Shown piece after piece: positions 15,569-23,691 of a stretch of 64,000 nt of DNA (position 1 is the first letter of the stretch; every line of letters starts with the position of its first letter). Source of the stretch: JAXLQL01 sp046331625 (GTDB lineage: Bacteria > Acidobacteriota > Terriglobia > Bryobacterales > Bryobacteraceae); the NCBI GenBank assembly GCA_046331625.1, contig JAXLQL010000023.1, forward strand, positions 1 to 64,000. Direction: 5' to 3'. Position numbers and translations under genes: made by a program. Below the pieces are notes generated by a model, which saw only the letters and a list, made by a program, of their open reading frames with translations, searched no databases and was not told the DNA's origin.

Positions 15569-17254
15569 ATGCGCAAGGCACTCGCCGCAGTTGCCATCGC
15601 CGCTCTCTGCTTCGCCTTCTGGGTGGCTCATCGAGGCGCGTATCAGGGCTATTTCTTCGACGACGACCTCGACAACATCTCGTGGACTCGGACGATGCCG
15701 CCGGCTGAGTTCGCCACGGGCGCGATCTCACCTCGATACTTCCCGCAGCACTTCCGGCCGCTCGGCCATTTCACGTACTATGCGCTCGCGAACACGGCGG
15801 GGCTCGATTACAAGCCCTACGTCGGCACGATTCACGTGCTGCACGGCCTCGCCGCAGTGGCCGTGTTTTTCCTGTTGCGGCGGCTCGGACTCGACGAACT
15901 CGCCTCCGCCCTCGGCGCTACCTACTTCCTGTTCGCCGTCGCCGCCTTCGACGCGTTGTGGCGCCCGATGTATCTGTTCGACGTCTGGTGCGGCTTGCTG
16001 TGCGCGCTAGCCTTGCTGAGCTACGTTTCCGGACGCACGATTCTGGCGGTAGTGTGTTTCTGGTTCGCGTACAAGGCCAAGGAACAGGCCGTGATGCTCG
16101 CGCCGGTGCTGCTCGCATACGAGTGGCTGGTGGGCAAGCGCGAATGGAAACGCGTGGTTCCCTTCCTCGTCGTCGCCGCCAGTTTCTCGATCCAGGCGAT
16201 GCTCCACAACCAGGAGCAAGGCCCCACCTATCGGCTCCAACTGACGCTGCCCGCGCTCGTGCAGACGAGTTCCTACTACGCATCGCGGATCCTGCTGGGG
16301 CCGTATCTCGGCCTCGCCATTGTACTCGCGATCTTGCGGTTTGTGCCGGACCGGCGTGCCCGCTTCGGCCTGCTCGCCTGCTTGCTGTTGTTCGGTCCGA
16401 TGTTGTTTCTGCCGGCGAAGATGTCCAACGCGTATATCTACGTTCCGCTACTCGGCATGACGGTGGCCATCGCTACCGCGCTCTCGAAGTTGCCGCGCTG
16501 GGCTGCTGTCGCGGCCATGGGCATATGGCTAACGATGAGCTACGGAGTGCTGCGCGACCATCGCAAAGCCCACCTGACTTACGCGCAAGAAAACCACGCC
16601 TACGTCGACGCGCTACGCAAGCTGGCCACCGAGCACCCGGACGCCAGCCGCTTCGTCTATGACGGCAACCCGGCCGAGATGCGCCCGTGGGGCATTCAGG
16701 GCGCACTTCGCGTGGCATTTCGGAATCCGAAGGTCGAGGTGGTTCCCGCCGACGAGAAGGGTCTCTCGAAGCTGTTCGAAGGAGGTCCGGTAGCGCTGCT
16801 GCACTGGGATCCGATCTTCCACAAACTCAGCACCGCGGTGCGGTCGCCAGGCGAGCCAGATGCTTCCTATCTTTCGATGGAACGCGTGATGCCGATCTGG
16901 CAACTCGAGTCCGGCTGGTATCAAGCTGACGGGAAGTTTCGCTGGACGCAGCCCAAGGCAGTGGCACGGCTCTGGCGGCCAGCAGATGCCAAGCAGTTCG
17001 AGATCGCGGTGAACGTGGGTCCGCAGTACATCTCCGATGTGAAGGTCTCGAGGATCCGCGTGCTGCTCGATGGCAAAGAGATCGGCGTTGCGGAGTTCCG
17101 AGAGCAGGGCTGGCAGACGAAGCAGTTCGCGCTCGCCGCGGCACCCGCGGGCACAGTGCGCGTGCAGCTCGAATGCGAGCCGCCCTACATGCCGCCTACT
17201 GAGCAAGGCGGACGATTCCTGGGCTCGGCGATAGGAGGCATCGGATTCCGGTGA
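15569..17254 (+). CDS. Polytopic membrane protein, GT-C glycosyltransferase-like
   Basis: A 561-residue protein. An N-terminal membrane helix is followed by an acidic loop, FFDDDLDNISW (D31-D33), in the place where GT-C glycosyltransferases keep their catalytic acidic residues. About nine further hydrophobic segments extend to about residue 330. The remaining ~230 residues are soluble and end in a beta-rich domain (FEIAVNVGPQYISDVKVSRI). GT-C enzymes use lipid-linked sugars and add them to lipids or proteins at the outer face of the inner membrane. The family assignment is by topology and motif only. The last codons overlap the next gene, so the two are probably coupled. Confidence 0.65.
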   Translation: MRKALAAVAIAALCFAFWVAHRGAYQGYFFDDDLDNISWTRTMPPAEFATGAISPRYFPQHFRPLGHFTYYALANTAGLDYKPYVGTIHVLHGLAAVAVFFLLRRLGLDELASALGATYFLFAVAAFDALWRPMYLFDVWCGLLCALALLSYVSGRTILAVVCFWFAYKAKEQAVMLAPVLLAYEWLVGKREWKRVVPFLVVAASFSIQAMLHNQEQGPTYRLQLTLPALVQTSSYYASRILLGPYLGLAIVLAILRFVPDRRARFGLLACLLLFGPMLFLPAKMSNAYIYVPLLGMTVAIATALSKLPRWAAVAAMGIWLTMSYGVLRDHRKAHLTYAQENHAYVDALRKLATEHPDASRFVYDGNPAEMRPWGIQGALRVAFRNPKVEVVPADEKGLSKLFEGGPVALLHWDPIFHKLSTAVRSPGEPDASYLSMERVMPIWQLESGWYQADGKFRWTQPKAVARLWRPADAKQFEIAVNVGPQYISDVKVSRIRVLLDGKEIGVAEFREQGWQTKQFALAAAPAGTVRVQLECEPPYMPPTEQGGRFLGSAIGGIGFR

Positions 17255-18510
17255 GGATCCCTCGCATTGCGTGGATCATTTCGGGCCTCCTGTTCTTGGC
17301 CACGATGATCAACTACGCTGATCGCGGCGCGTTGGCCATCGTTTCCGTGGAAGTGCGGAAGGATTTCCATCTCGACGAGCGCGACTACTCGCACATCCTG
17401 ACGGTGTTCATGGTGGCCTACGCGATCATGTACGCGGGCTCGGGCTGGGTGCTTGACCGGTTGGGGACCAAACGCGGCTTCGCTCTGTTCATCACCGGAT
17501 GGTCAGTGGCGCAGTTGCTGCATGCATTCGCGATCGGCAAGTGGAGCCTCGCGGCGGCGCGATTCGGGCTCGGGCTGTTCGAACCCGGCAACTGGCCCGC
17601 GGCCGCGAAGGCAGTGGCCGAATGGTTCCCCGCTTCGCGGCGCGCGCTGGGAATCGGGATTTTCAACGCGGGGTCGAGCATGGGTTCCACCATCGCGCCG
17701 CCGCTGGTGGGCTTGCTCACGATCCAGTACGGCTGGCGCGGCGCCTTCATCGCAACGGGCGTGCTCGGATTCTTGTGGTTGATGGCGTGGCTCGCGATTT
17801 ACGATCCGCCGCATCTGAGCCGGTGGCTTTCGCGCGAAGAATACGACAAGCTCAAAGACCACGTGCGGCCGGCGCAGGAAGCAACGGCGGCCGTGCGAGT
17901 TCCCTGGGACCGGATCATTCGCATGCGCGGATGCTGGACGCTCATCCTGGCGCGCTTCTTCACCGATCCCGTGCTCTACTTCATGATCTTCTGGCTGCCC
18001 GAGTATCTGCGCAAGGAACGCGGCTTCGATCTCGCCATGGTGAGCAAGTACGCCTGGGTGCCTTACATCTTCGGCGACATCGGCTACATCTTCGGTGGAT
18101 GGCTCAGCGGGAAGCTGATGGATCGCGGATGGCCGCTCGCGAAGGCGCGCAAGTTCGTGCTGGTGCTCGGCGCGGCATGCATGCCCGTAGCCCTGCTCGC
18201 TCCGCAGGCGCCGAATGGATACTGGGCGATTGCGGCCGTGTGCTTCATGATGCTCGGACATTCGCTGTGGATCTCGAACCTGCTGGCGCTGCCCACCGAT
18301 CTGTTCAAGGCGAACGAAGTGGGAACGGCATCGGGATTCACTGGCATGGGCGGGGCGATCGGAGGCGCGCTGGCAAATCTCGGCACGGGCTACGTGGTCT
18401 CGGCTTTCTCCTATGCGCCGGTTTTCCTGGTGGCGGGCCTGATGCATCCGTTGGCGCTCGGCCTGGTCCTGTTACTTCTGCCGGACCGCAAGTTCGCCGT
18501 GAGCCGATAG
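17251..18510 (+). CDS. MFS transporter, ACS (hexuronate/sugar-acid) family, second copy
   Basis: A 419-residue twelve-helix transporter, paralogue of the one at 1108-2358: LLFLATMINYADRGALAIVS, WVLDRLGTKRGFALF, FEPGNWPAAAKAVAEWFPA and GNEVGTA-type C-terminal motifs are shared in position. GTG 17251 overlaps the preceding stop by 4 bases. The dehydratase at 13864 and this transporter flank the GT-C-like gene in one run. I infer uptake of an aldonate or hexuronate. The sequence does not tell which. Confidence 0.88.
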   Translation: MRIPRIAWIISGLLFLATMINYADRGALAIVSVEVRKDFHLDERDYSHILTVFMVAYAIMYAGSGWVLDRLGTKRGFALFITGWSVAQLLHAFAIGKWSLAAARFGLGLFEPGNWPAAAKAVAEWFPASRRALGIGIFNAGSSMGSTIAPPLVGLLTIQYGWRGAFIATGVLGFLWLMAWLAIYDPPHLSRWLSREEYDKLKDHVRPAQEATAAVRVPWDRIIRMRGCWTLILARFFTDPVLYFMIFWLPEYLRKERGFDLAMVSKYAWVPYIFGDIGYIFGGWLSGKLMDRGWPLAKARKFVLVLGAACMPVALLAPQAPNGYWAIAAVCFMMLGHSLWISNLLALPTDLFKANEVGTASGFTGMGGAIGGALANLGTGYVVSAFSYAPVFLVAGLMHPLALGLVLLLLPDRKFAVSR

Positions 18511-18546
18511 CGGCCTGCGTTGCGCGTGTCTGGGTAGAGGTTACAC

Positions 18547-20496
18547 ATGCCCACCCTACGCTTCACACTTGCGACTATCGCTATCGCCGCATCCGTCTGC
18601 GTGGCAGCGCCCGCTCGGGTCGGCTCCAGCCGAACACTCATTGAAACGATCCGCTCGGGAGATCTCGACGCAACCCGCGCGATGCTCGACACCGGCGCAG
18701 ATCCGAACACGAAGGATGCCGAAGGCACGCCCGCGGTCATGAACGCCGCTTTGTACGGAACCGCGGCGCACGTCAAGCTTCTGCTCGATCGCGGCGCCAA
18801 GCCTGACACTCCCAACGCGACCGACTCCACGGCTCTCATCTGGGCCGCCGGTGATCCTGACAAGGCGAAAGTTCTCATCGCCGCAGGCGCCGATGTCAAC
18901 GCGCAGTCGAAATTCGGCCGCACAGCACTGATGGCGGCGGCGGGCGTTGCGGGCAACGCTTCCACGGTGAAGCTGCTGCTCGAGAAGGGCGCAAAGGTCG
19001 ACGTGCGCGACAACATCGACGCGATCCCGGTGCTGCCCACCGGCGGCGGCAAGGGCACGGCACTGATCGACGCGTCGCGTTCGGGAGACGTCGAATCGGT
19101 GCGCGCGCTGATCTCTGCCGGCGCAGATGTCAACGCAGCCACGCCCACCGGCGTGACGGCGCTCAGCGAAGCTGTGATGTTCCAACGCGCCGAGATCGTC
19201 CGCGTGCTGCTCGACAAGGGCGCCTCGCCGGCGAACCCGGCCAGCGTGTTGCGATTTCCGATTCTGAGCCTCGCGGCCATGCGTCCGAGCACGGAGATTG
19301 CGTCGATGCTGCTCAAGTCGGATGCGGACGTGAACTCCGCCGATGTCAACGGCAATAAGCCGCTGATGTGGGCCGGCGCCAACGAACAAGGCAACTCGAA
19401 AATGGTGGAACTGTTGATCAAGGCCGGAGCGGATGTGAAGGCTCGCAACAAGGCCGGAGAGACCGCCCTTGACTGGGCGCTGCGGCGCGGCGAGACAGCC
19501 GTCGTGCGTCATCTGCGAGCGGCCGGAGCCACTCGCGGATCCATCACGGCTCAGCCAGTTGGCCAAATGGAAGCCGCCAACGCCGCCACCAGCCGCGACG
19601 CGATGGAGCTCGCGATGGGCGCGCTGAATCGTTCGATGCAGGTCAGTCTGAAAAAGGGCGGCTGCGCCACTTGCCACAACCACACCCTGCCGTTGAAGGC
19701 GGCGATGATGGCTTCCAGCCATGGCGTGGAGGCCGACAGCGAAATCATGCGGAAGGTAGTAACGGCCACGAAAGGTTTCCTGTATCCGGCGTCGGCCGTA
19801 GTGCTGGAAGGCAGCGACGCCATGCCTGACGTCGCCGTCAGCGGCAGCCACTTCCTGGAAGGCCTGCACGCGCAGAATTATCCGGCTGACCGGATGACCG
19901 CCGCGGTGGTGCACAAGATCGCGCAGAGCCAACTCGCCGACGGACATTGGGCCGGTTGGGCTCCGCGGCCTCCGCTCGAGCACGGCGACATCCAAGCGAC
20001 GGCGTTGGCGATCCGTGCGATGACGCTCTACCCGATTCCGGGTCGCGTCACCGAAATTCGGCGCCGCGTGGCGCGGGCACGCGTTTGGCTGTCCGCGACC
20101 GTTCCCGTAACCACCGATGAGCACGTAATGCGGCTGCGCGGCCTGATCTGGAGCGCGGCCGCCGAGAAGGACATTCGCGAAGCAGCGCGGCGGTTGACGA
20201 TGTTGCAGCGCAACGATGGCGGCTGGGCGCAATTGCCGAACCTCGGGTCCGATGCGTGGGCCACCGCCAACGCGATGATCGCTCTGATGGAAAGCGGCGC
20301 TACGTGGGCCAACATCAAGGGCGGCGAGCATTTCCTTCGCGAGACGCAATTTGCCGACGGTTCGTGGCGTGTACGCACCCGGGCGTATCCGTTTCAACCG
20401 CTGGTTGACGCCGGGTTCCCGCATGGCCGCGACCAATGGATCTCGGCCGCGGCTACCAGCGCATCGGTCATGGCGCTGGCGATGGCCTCTCGCTGA
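18547..20496 (+). CDS. Exported ankyrin-repeat protein with a CXXCH site and a squalene-cyclase-like C-terminal domain
   Basis: A 649-residue protein with a signal peptide (MPTLRFTLATIAIAASVCVAAPAR). Residues about 30-340 are ankyrin repeats (repeated GADVNA and TALxxA units). A heme-c-like motif follows, C373-A-T-C376-H377, in GGCATCHNHTLP. The C-terminal ~230 residues hold QW-like alpha-alpha repeats (DGHWAGWAPRPP, NDGGWAQLPNLGSDAWATANA, FADGSWRVRTRA), as in squalene-hopene cyclase and prenyltransferase toroids. The catalytic DxDD motif of cyclases is not seen, so the toroid is probably a binding or structural domain. If heme binds, it would be periplasmic. The combination suggests a periplasmic electron-transfer or scaffolding protein. 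It overlaps truA tail to tail by 29 bases. Confidence 0.8.
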   Translation: MPTLRFTLATIAIAASVCVAAPARVGSSRTLIETIRSGDLDATRAMLDTGADPNTKDAEGTPAVMNAALYGTAAHVKLLLDRGAKPDTPNATDSTALIWAAGDPDKAKVLIAAGADVNAQSKFGRTALMAAAGVAGNASTVKLLLEKGAKVDVRDNIDAIPVLPTGGGKGTALIDASRSGDVESVRALISAGADVNAATPTGVTALSEAVMFQRAEIVRVLLDKGASPANPASVLRFPILSLAAMRPSTEIASMLLKSDADVNSADVNGNKPLMWAGANEQGNSKMVELLIKAGADVKARNKAGETALDWALRRGETAVVRHLRAAGATRGSITAQPVGQMEAANAATSRDAMELAMGALNRSMQVSLKKGGCATCHNHTLPLKAAMMASSHGVEADSEIMRKVVTATKGFLYPASAVVLEGSDAMPDVAVSGSHFLEGLHAQNYPADRMTAAVVHKIAQSQLADGHWAGWAPRPPLEHGDIQATALAIRAMTLYPIPGRVTEIRRRVARARVWLSATVPVTTDEHVMRLRGLIWSAAAEKDIREAARRLTMLQRNDGGWAQLPNLGSDAWATANAMIALMESGATWANIKGGEHFLRETQFADGSWRVRTRAYPFQPLVDAGFPHGRDQWISAAATSASVMALAMASR

Positions 20497-21256
20497 GGCC
20501 GCCGTACTCGACGCTCACCAGGAACAGTCCGGAGGCAGGCGCGCGCGGGCCTGCCTTCGGCGCTCCTGGAACCGGATTCAGAAACGCGCGCAGTTCCTCC
20601 CGCCCCAGATTGCCCTTCCCCACCTCGAGCAGAGTCCCCACCATCATCCGCACCATGTGCTTCAGGAAGCCGCTCCCGCGGACGCGATAGAGCAAACGCA
20701 GTCCGTCTTGTAACAACTCCGAGCCGAAGATCGTCCGTACCTTGGAGCGGCCGAGCGCATCGGCGTCGTCTGCCGCGGCGAACGCGGAGAAATCGTGGTC
20801 GCCTTCGAAAATCGATGCCATCTCGCCGATGCGGGAAACATCCAAGGGATACGGATGATGATGCACGTAGAGCCGCTCGAACGGCGGACACACCTCGCCG
20901 CGCCAGATGCGGTATTCGTACGTCTTGGCGGTGGCGTGGCGGCGGGGGTGGAAATCCGGCGGCGCTTCCTGAACATCGAGAATGCGAATGGCTCGGGGCA
21001 ACAGGCGATTCAGCGCGCGGCGGAGGTTATCGGTGGGAATCGGATTCTTCAGGTCGAAGGCAGCCACTTGCGCCAGCGCGTGGACCCCGGCATCGGTGCG
21101 TCCCGAGCCCGTAACGTGCACGGGCGAGCCCTCGATTTCGGCCAGCGCATCCTGGATCGAGCTTTGGATGGTGACCAACCCCGGCTGCACTTGCCAGCCG
21201 TGAAACTCCGTTCCGTCGTAGGCGACGCTGATCCTGATTCTACGGGTTCTGTCCAC
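20468..21256 (-). CDS. truA: tRNA pseudouridine(38-40) synthase TruA
   Basis: A 262-residue enzyme that isomerises uridines 38-40 in the tRNA anticodon arm. The catalytic D55 lies in SGRTDAGVHALAQ, and the N-terminal VAYDGTEFHGWQ and the C-terminal GSGFLKHMVRMMVGTLLEVG motifs are standard. Length is normal. It converges with the ankyrin gene, sharing 29 bases at the 3' ends. The 102-base gap to the divergent TolC-like gene must hold both promoters. Confidence 0.95.
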   Translation of the reverse strand: MDRTRRIRISVAYDGTEFHGWQVQPGLVTIQSSIQDALAEIEGSPVHVTGSGRTDAGVHALAQVAAFDLKNPIPTDNLRRALNRLLPRAIRILDVQEAPPDFHPRRHATAKTYEYRIWRGEVCPPFERLYVHHHPYPLDVSRIGEMASIFEGDHDFSAFAAADDADALGRSKVRTIFGSELLQDGLRLLYRVRGSGFLKHMVRMMVGTLLEVGKGNLGREELRAFLNPVPGAPKAGPRAPASGLFLVSVEYGGLSERPSPAP

Positions 21257-21358
21257 TGCGGTTGCTCAGCGGCAAATGGTTACTATACCATTGAGGATTC
21301 AGCGCGACTTTCGCGGAACCTTCGCCCTCCGTGTCGTCGTCTTCACTCTTAAACCATC

Positions 21359-23272
21359 ATGCGAACTCATCTGAGCGTATTGTGCGCCCTTCTCATGCTG
21401 CAGGCGCCGCTGGCTGCCCAGCAAAACTGGATCGTCAAGATGCCCGAGAAGCGCACCTTTCGGGAGAAGATCACGAGCAACTATTACTCCGCCGAAGTGG
21501 CTCCGATCCGGTTGTCGAACTCGCCACGGATCGAATCCTTGCTGCGCGCGGGACGCCTCTACCTCTCCCTGCAGGACGCGGTTGCGCTTGCGCTCGAGAA
21601 CAATCTCGATATCGAGATGCAGCGCTACGGCCCAGAAATCGCCAAGGCGAGCTTGATGCGCGCCGAAGCGGGCGGTCTGCTTCGCGGCGTGCCCCCCACG
21701 GTGCAGCAGGGCGCGCAGAGCGCGCAGGCGCAGGTGCTGGGTAGCCAGACAGGCGGCGCCCCCACAGCGGGCAACGCAGGAACCGGAGGCGGTGGCGGCG
21801 GAACCGGTGGCACCGTCATTACGGCCACCGGCACGGCGCTCCAAAATCTCGATCCCGTTTTCGTGAGCACGTTCAGCTCCGGCCACACCACCAGACCACA
21901 ATCGAACACGGTGACCACTGGCCTGACGGCGAACATTTTCGACAACCTCAGCCACTCCTACGCCATTCAGAAGAGTTTCCTCACCGGCACCACGACGAGT
22001 TTCGGATGGAATAACACGCGCGCCAAGGGCAACAACCCGCTGAGCGACATCAACCCGTTTGACTCGGCCAACTTCCAGTTGCAGGTCTCCCAGCGCCTTT
22101 TGCAGGGCTTCGGACGTGCTGTCAATGACCGCAACATCCGTATCGCCAAGAACAACATGAAGGTGACCGATCTGCAGTTCCGCGCGCAGTTGATCACCAC
22201 AGTGGCCGCCGTGGCGAATCTCTACTGGGACCTGGTGAGCTTCAATGACGACGTGTCGGTGAAGCAGAAGTCGCTTGCGCTGGCGAAGAAGCTGTACGAG
22301 GACAACAAGAAACAGGTCGAGATCGGGACTCTTGCCCCGATCGAAATCACCAGCGCCGAAGCCCAGGTGGCGCGGCGGCAACAGGAACTGCTGGTTTCCG
22401 AGACTGTGTTGCTGCAGCAGGAGACGATCATCAAAAACGCGCTCTCGCGAACGGGCGTGGCGAGCCCGGCCATCGCCGAGGCGCGCATCGTGCCGACGGA
22501 CCGTATTCGGATGCCCGAGAACGAACCGATCCAACCGGTGCAGGACCTCTACGCATCGGCCGTTGCCGACCGGCCGGACCTGCTGCAAACCCGCATCAAC
22601 ATCGAAAACGCGAAGATCGGATTGAAGGGCAGCCGCTCGCAATTGATGCCGTCGTTCGACGTCCAAGGCAGCCTGCAGAACAACGCTCTCGCTGGTGACG
22701 TGAACAGTCTGCTGCTTCGTGGGCGGCCCGTCACTCGTGCCGTGGATCCCTATTTCGTGGGCGGCTACGGAACGGCGCTGGCGCAGTTGTTCCGGCGTAA
22801 TTTTCCCGACTACTCGGTGGGATTCACGCTCAACGTGCCGATCCGCAATCGTTCCGCCCAAGCCGACATGATCATCGATCAGTTGAACGTGCGCCAATCG
22901 GAACTCGCCGAGCAGCGGACACTCAATCAGGTTCGGGTGGACGTGCAGAATGCCGTGATCGCACTGCAGCAGGCACGCGCGCGTTACCTGACTGCGGTGA
23001 AGGAACGTGAGTTGCAAGAGCAGACGCTGGCCGCCGAGCAGAAGAAGTACGAGTTGGGTGCTTCGACGGTTTTCCTGATCATCCAATATCAGCGCGATCT
23101 CGCACAGGCGCAATCGAATGAGGTGGCGGCGCTCAGCTCATATGCCAAATCCCGCACCGACCTCGATCGAGTGACCGCGCAGACGCTGAAGGTGTACAAC
23201 ATCGACGTGGTGGAAGCGATGGCTGGCAAGGTGAGCCGTCCTCCGGATCCAATCCCGGCGCAGGCGCCGTAG
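21359..23272 (+). CDS. TolC family outer-membrane efflux protein
   Basis: A 637-residue protein with signal peptide MRTHLSVLCALLMLQAPLAAQ. The OEP/TolC fold is recognised from LSLQDAVALALENNLDIEMQRY at the start of the first long helix, repeated coiled helices (NNMKVTDLQFRAQLITTVAAV and later the symmetric half), and NVPIRNRSAQADMIIDQLN. It is longer than typical TolC (about 450-500). The extra length is an N-terminal ~50-residue segment and a Gly/Thr-rich insertion near residues 135-155. No RND or ABC pump partner is next to it. A strong hairpin 140 bases downstream may end transcription. Confidence 0.88.
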   Translation: MRTHLSVLCALLMLQAPLAAQQNWIVKMPEKRTFREKITSNYYSAEVAPIRLSNSPRIESLLRAGRLYLSLQDAVALALENNLDIEMQRYGPEIAKASLMRAEAGGLLRGVPPTVQQGAQSAQAQVLGSQTGGAPTAGNAGTGGGGGGTGGTVITATGTALQNLDPVFVSTFSSGHTTRPQSNTVTTGLTANIFDNLSHSYAIQKSFLTGTTTSFGWNNTRAKGNNPLSDINPFDSANFQLQVSQRLLQGFGRAVNDRNIRIAKNNMKVTDLQFRAQLITTVAAVANLYWDLVSFNDDVSVKQKSLALAKKLYEDNKKQVEIGTLAPIEITSAEAQVARRQQELLVSETVLLQQETIIKNALSRTGVASPAIAEARIVPTDRIRMPENEPIQPVQDLYASAVADRPDLLQTRINIENAKIGLKGSRSQLMPSFDVQGSLQNNALAGDVNSLLLRGRPVTRAVDPYFVGGYGTALAQLFRRNFPDYSVGFTLNVPIRNRSAQADMIIDQLNVRQSELAEQRTLNQVRVDVQNAVIALQQARARYLTAVKERELQEQTLAAEQKKYELGASTVFLIIQYQRDLAQAQSNEVAALSSYAKSRTDLDRVTAQTLKVYNIDVVEAMAGKVSRPPDPIPAQAP

Positions 23273-23691
23273 GGGTAGGAGTCAGGGGCAGGCTTCAGGA
23301 GCCACCGCGAGTCCGCGCGGCTGGCCGCGGCTCGAGTTCCGCACGGAGTCGTGCCCGCGCGGATGCCCAAGGCCGGTCGCGACAGGGCGGGCTCTGGAAA
23401 AGTCGGCTCATCGCCCTCCGGTAGCGCTGAGCTGCCGGAGGGTGCTATTTGCGGATTTCTCGATGCGCCATGGCTCGTGTAGCCCCCGAGCCGAGATCTT
23501 GGGCATCATCAACGCGAAGCCGCCCGTAGGGCGTTCCTTGTTCCTTCCGAGTGGGGCTCCCCGCTCAGGTCCTGGCAGGAGATGATCTTGCCCCGCCGGC
23601 CCGGCAACAATTTGAGAACGGAGGCGAAATCTTCGCGCCTGGCGAAGAGACTCGAGGATAGTAGTACAGAGAGCCAAGCAACATCGGCGCG
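23273..23691. other. 419-base region without a recognised gene
   Basis: The region separates the TolC-like gene from the 3' end of the large receptor gene. No reading frame here has a credible start, ribosome binding site and family match on either strand. It contains a strong 12-base-pair hairpin at 23414-23442 and several shorter GC-rich inverted repeats, for example GCGAA/TTCGC around 23625-23637. It has no similarity by eye to the REPIN-like elements elsewhere in the window. A structured RNA or a decayed insertion is possible, but I see no proof. Confidence 0.5.
23414..23442 (+). terminator. Strong hairpin, possible terminator downstream of the TolC-like gene
   Basis: CCCTCCGGTAGC (23414-23425) pairs with GCTGCCGGAGGG (23431-23442) over 12 pairs with one G-U, around a five-base loop. 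On the plus strand TGCTATTT follows, a poor but T-rich tail. On the minus strand no T-run follows, so service as terminator of the receptor gene is less likely. Confidence 0.45.

Noticed and set aside
18556..20436. Long minus-strand frame opposite the ankyrin gene
   Set aside because: Composition is His/Arg-rich with no motif; it mirrors the repeats of the real gene.
21299..23113. Minus-strand frame of 604 codons opposite the TolC-like gene
   Set aside because: It is antisense to a clear TolC family protein with signal peptide and has no recognisable fold.
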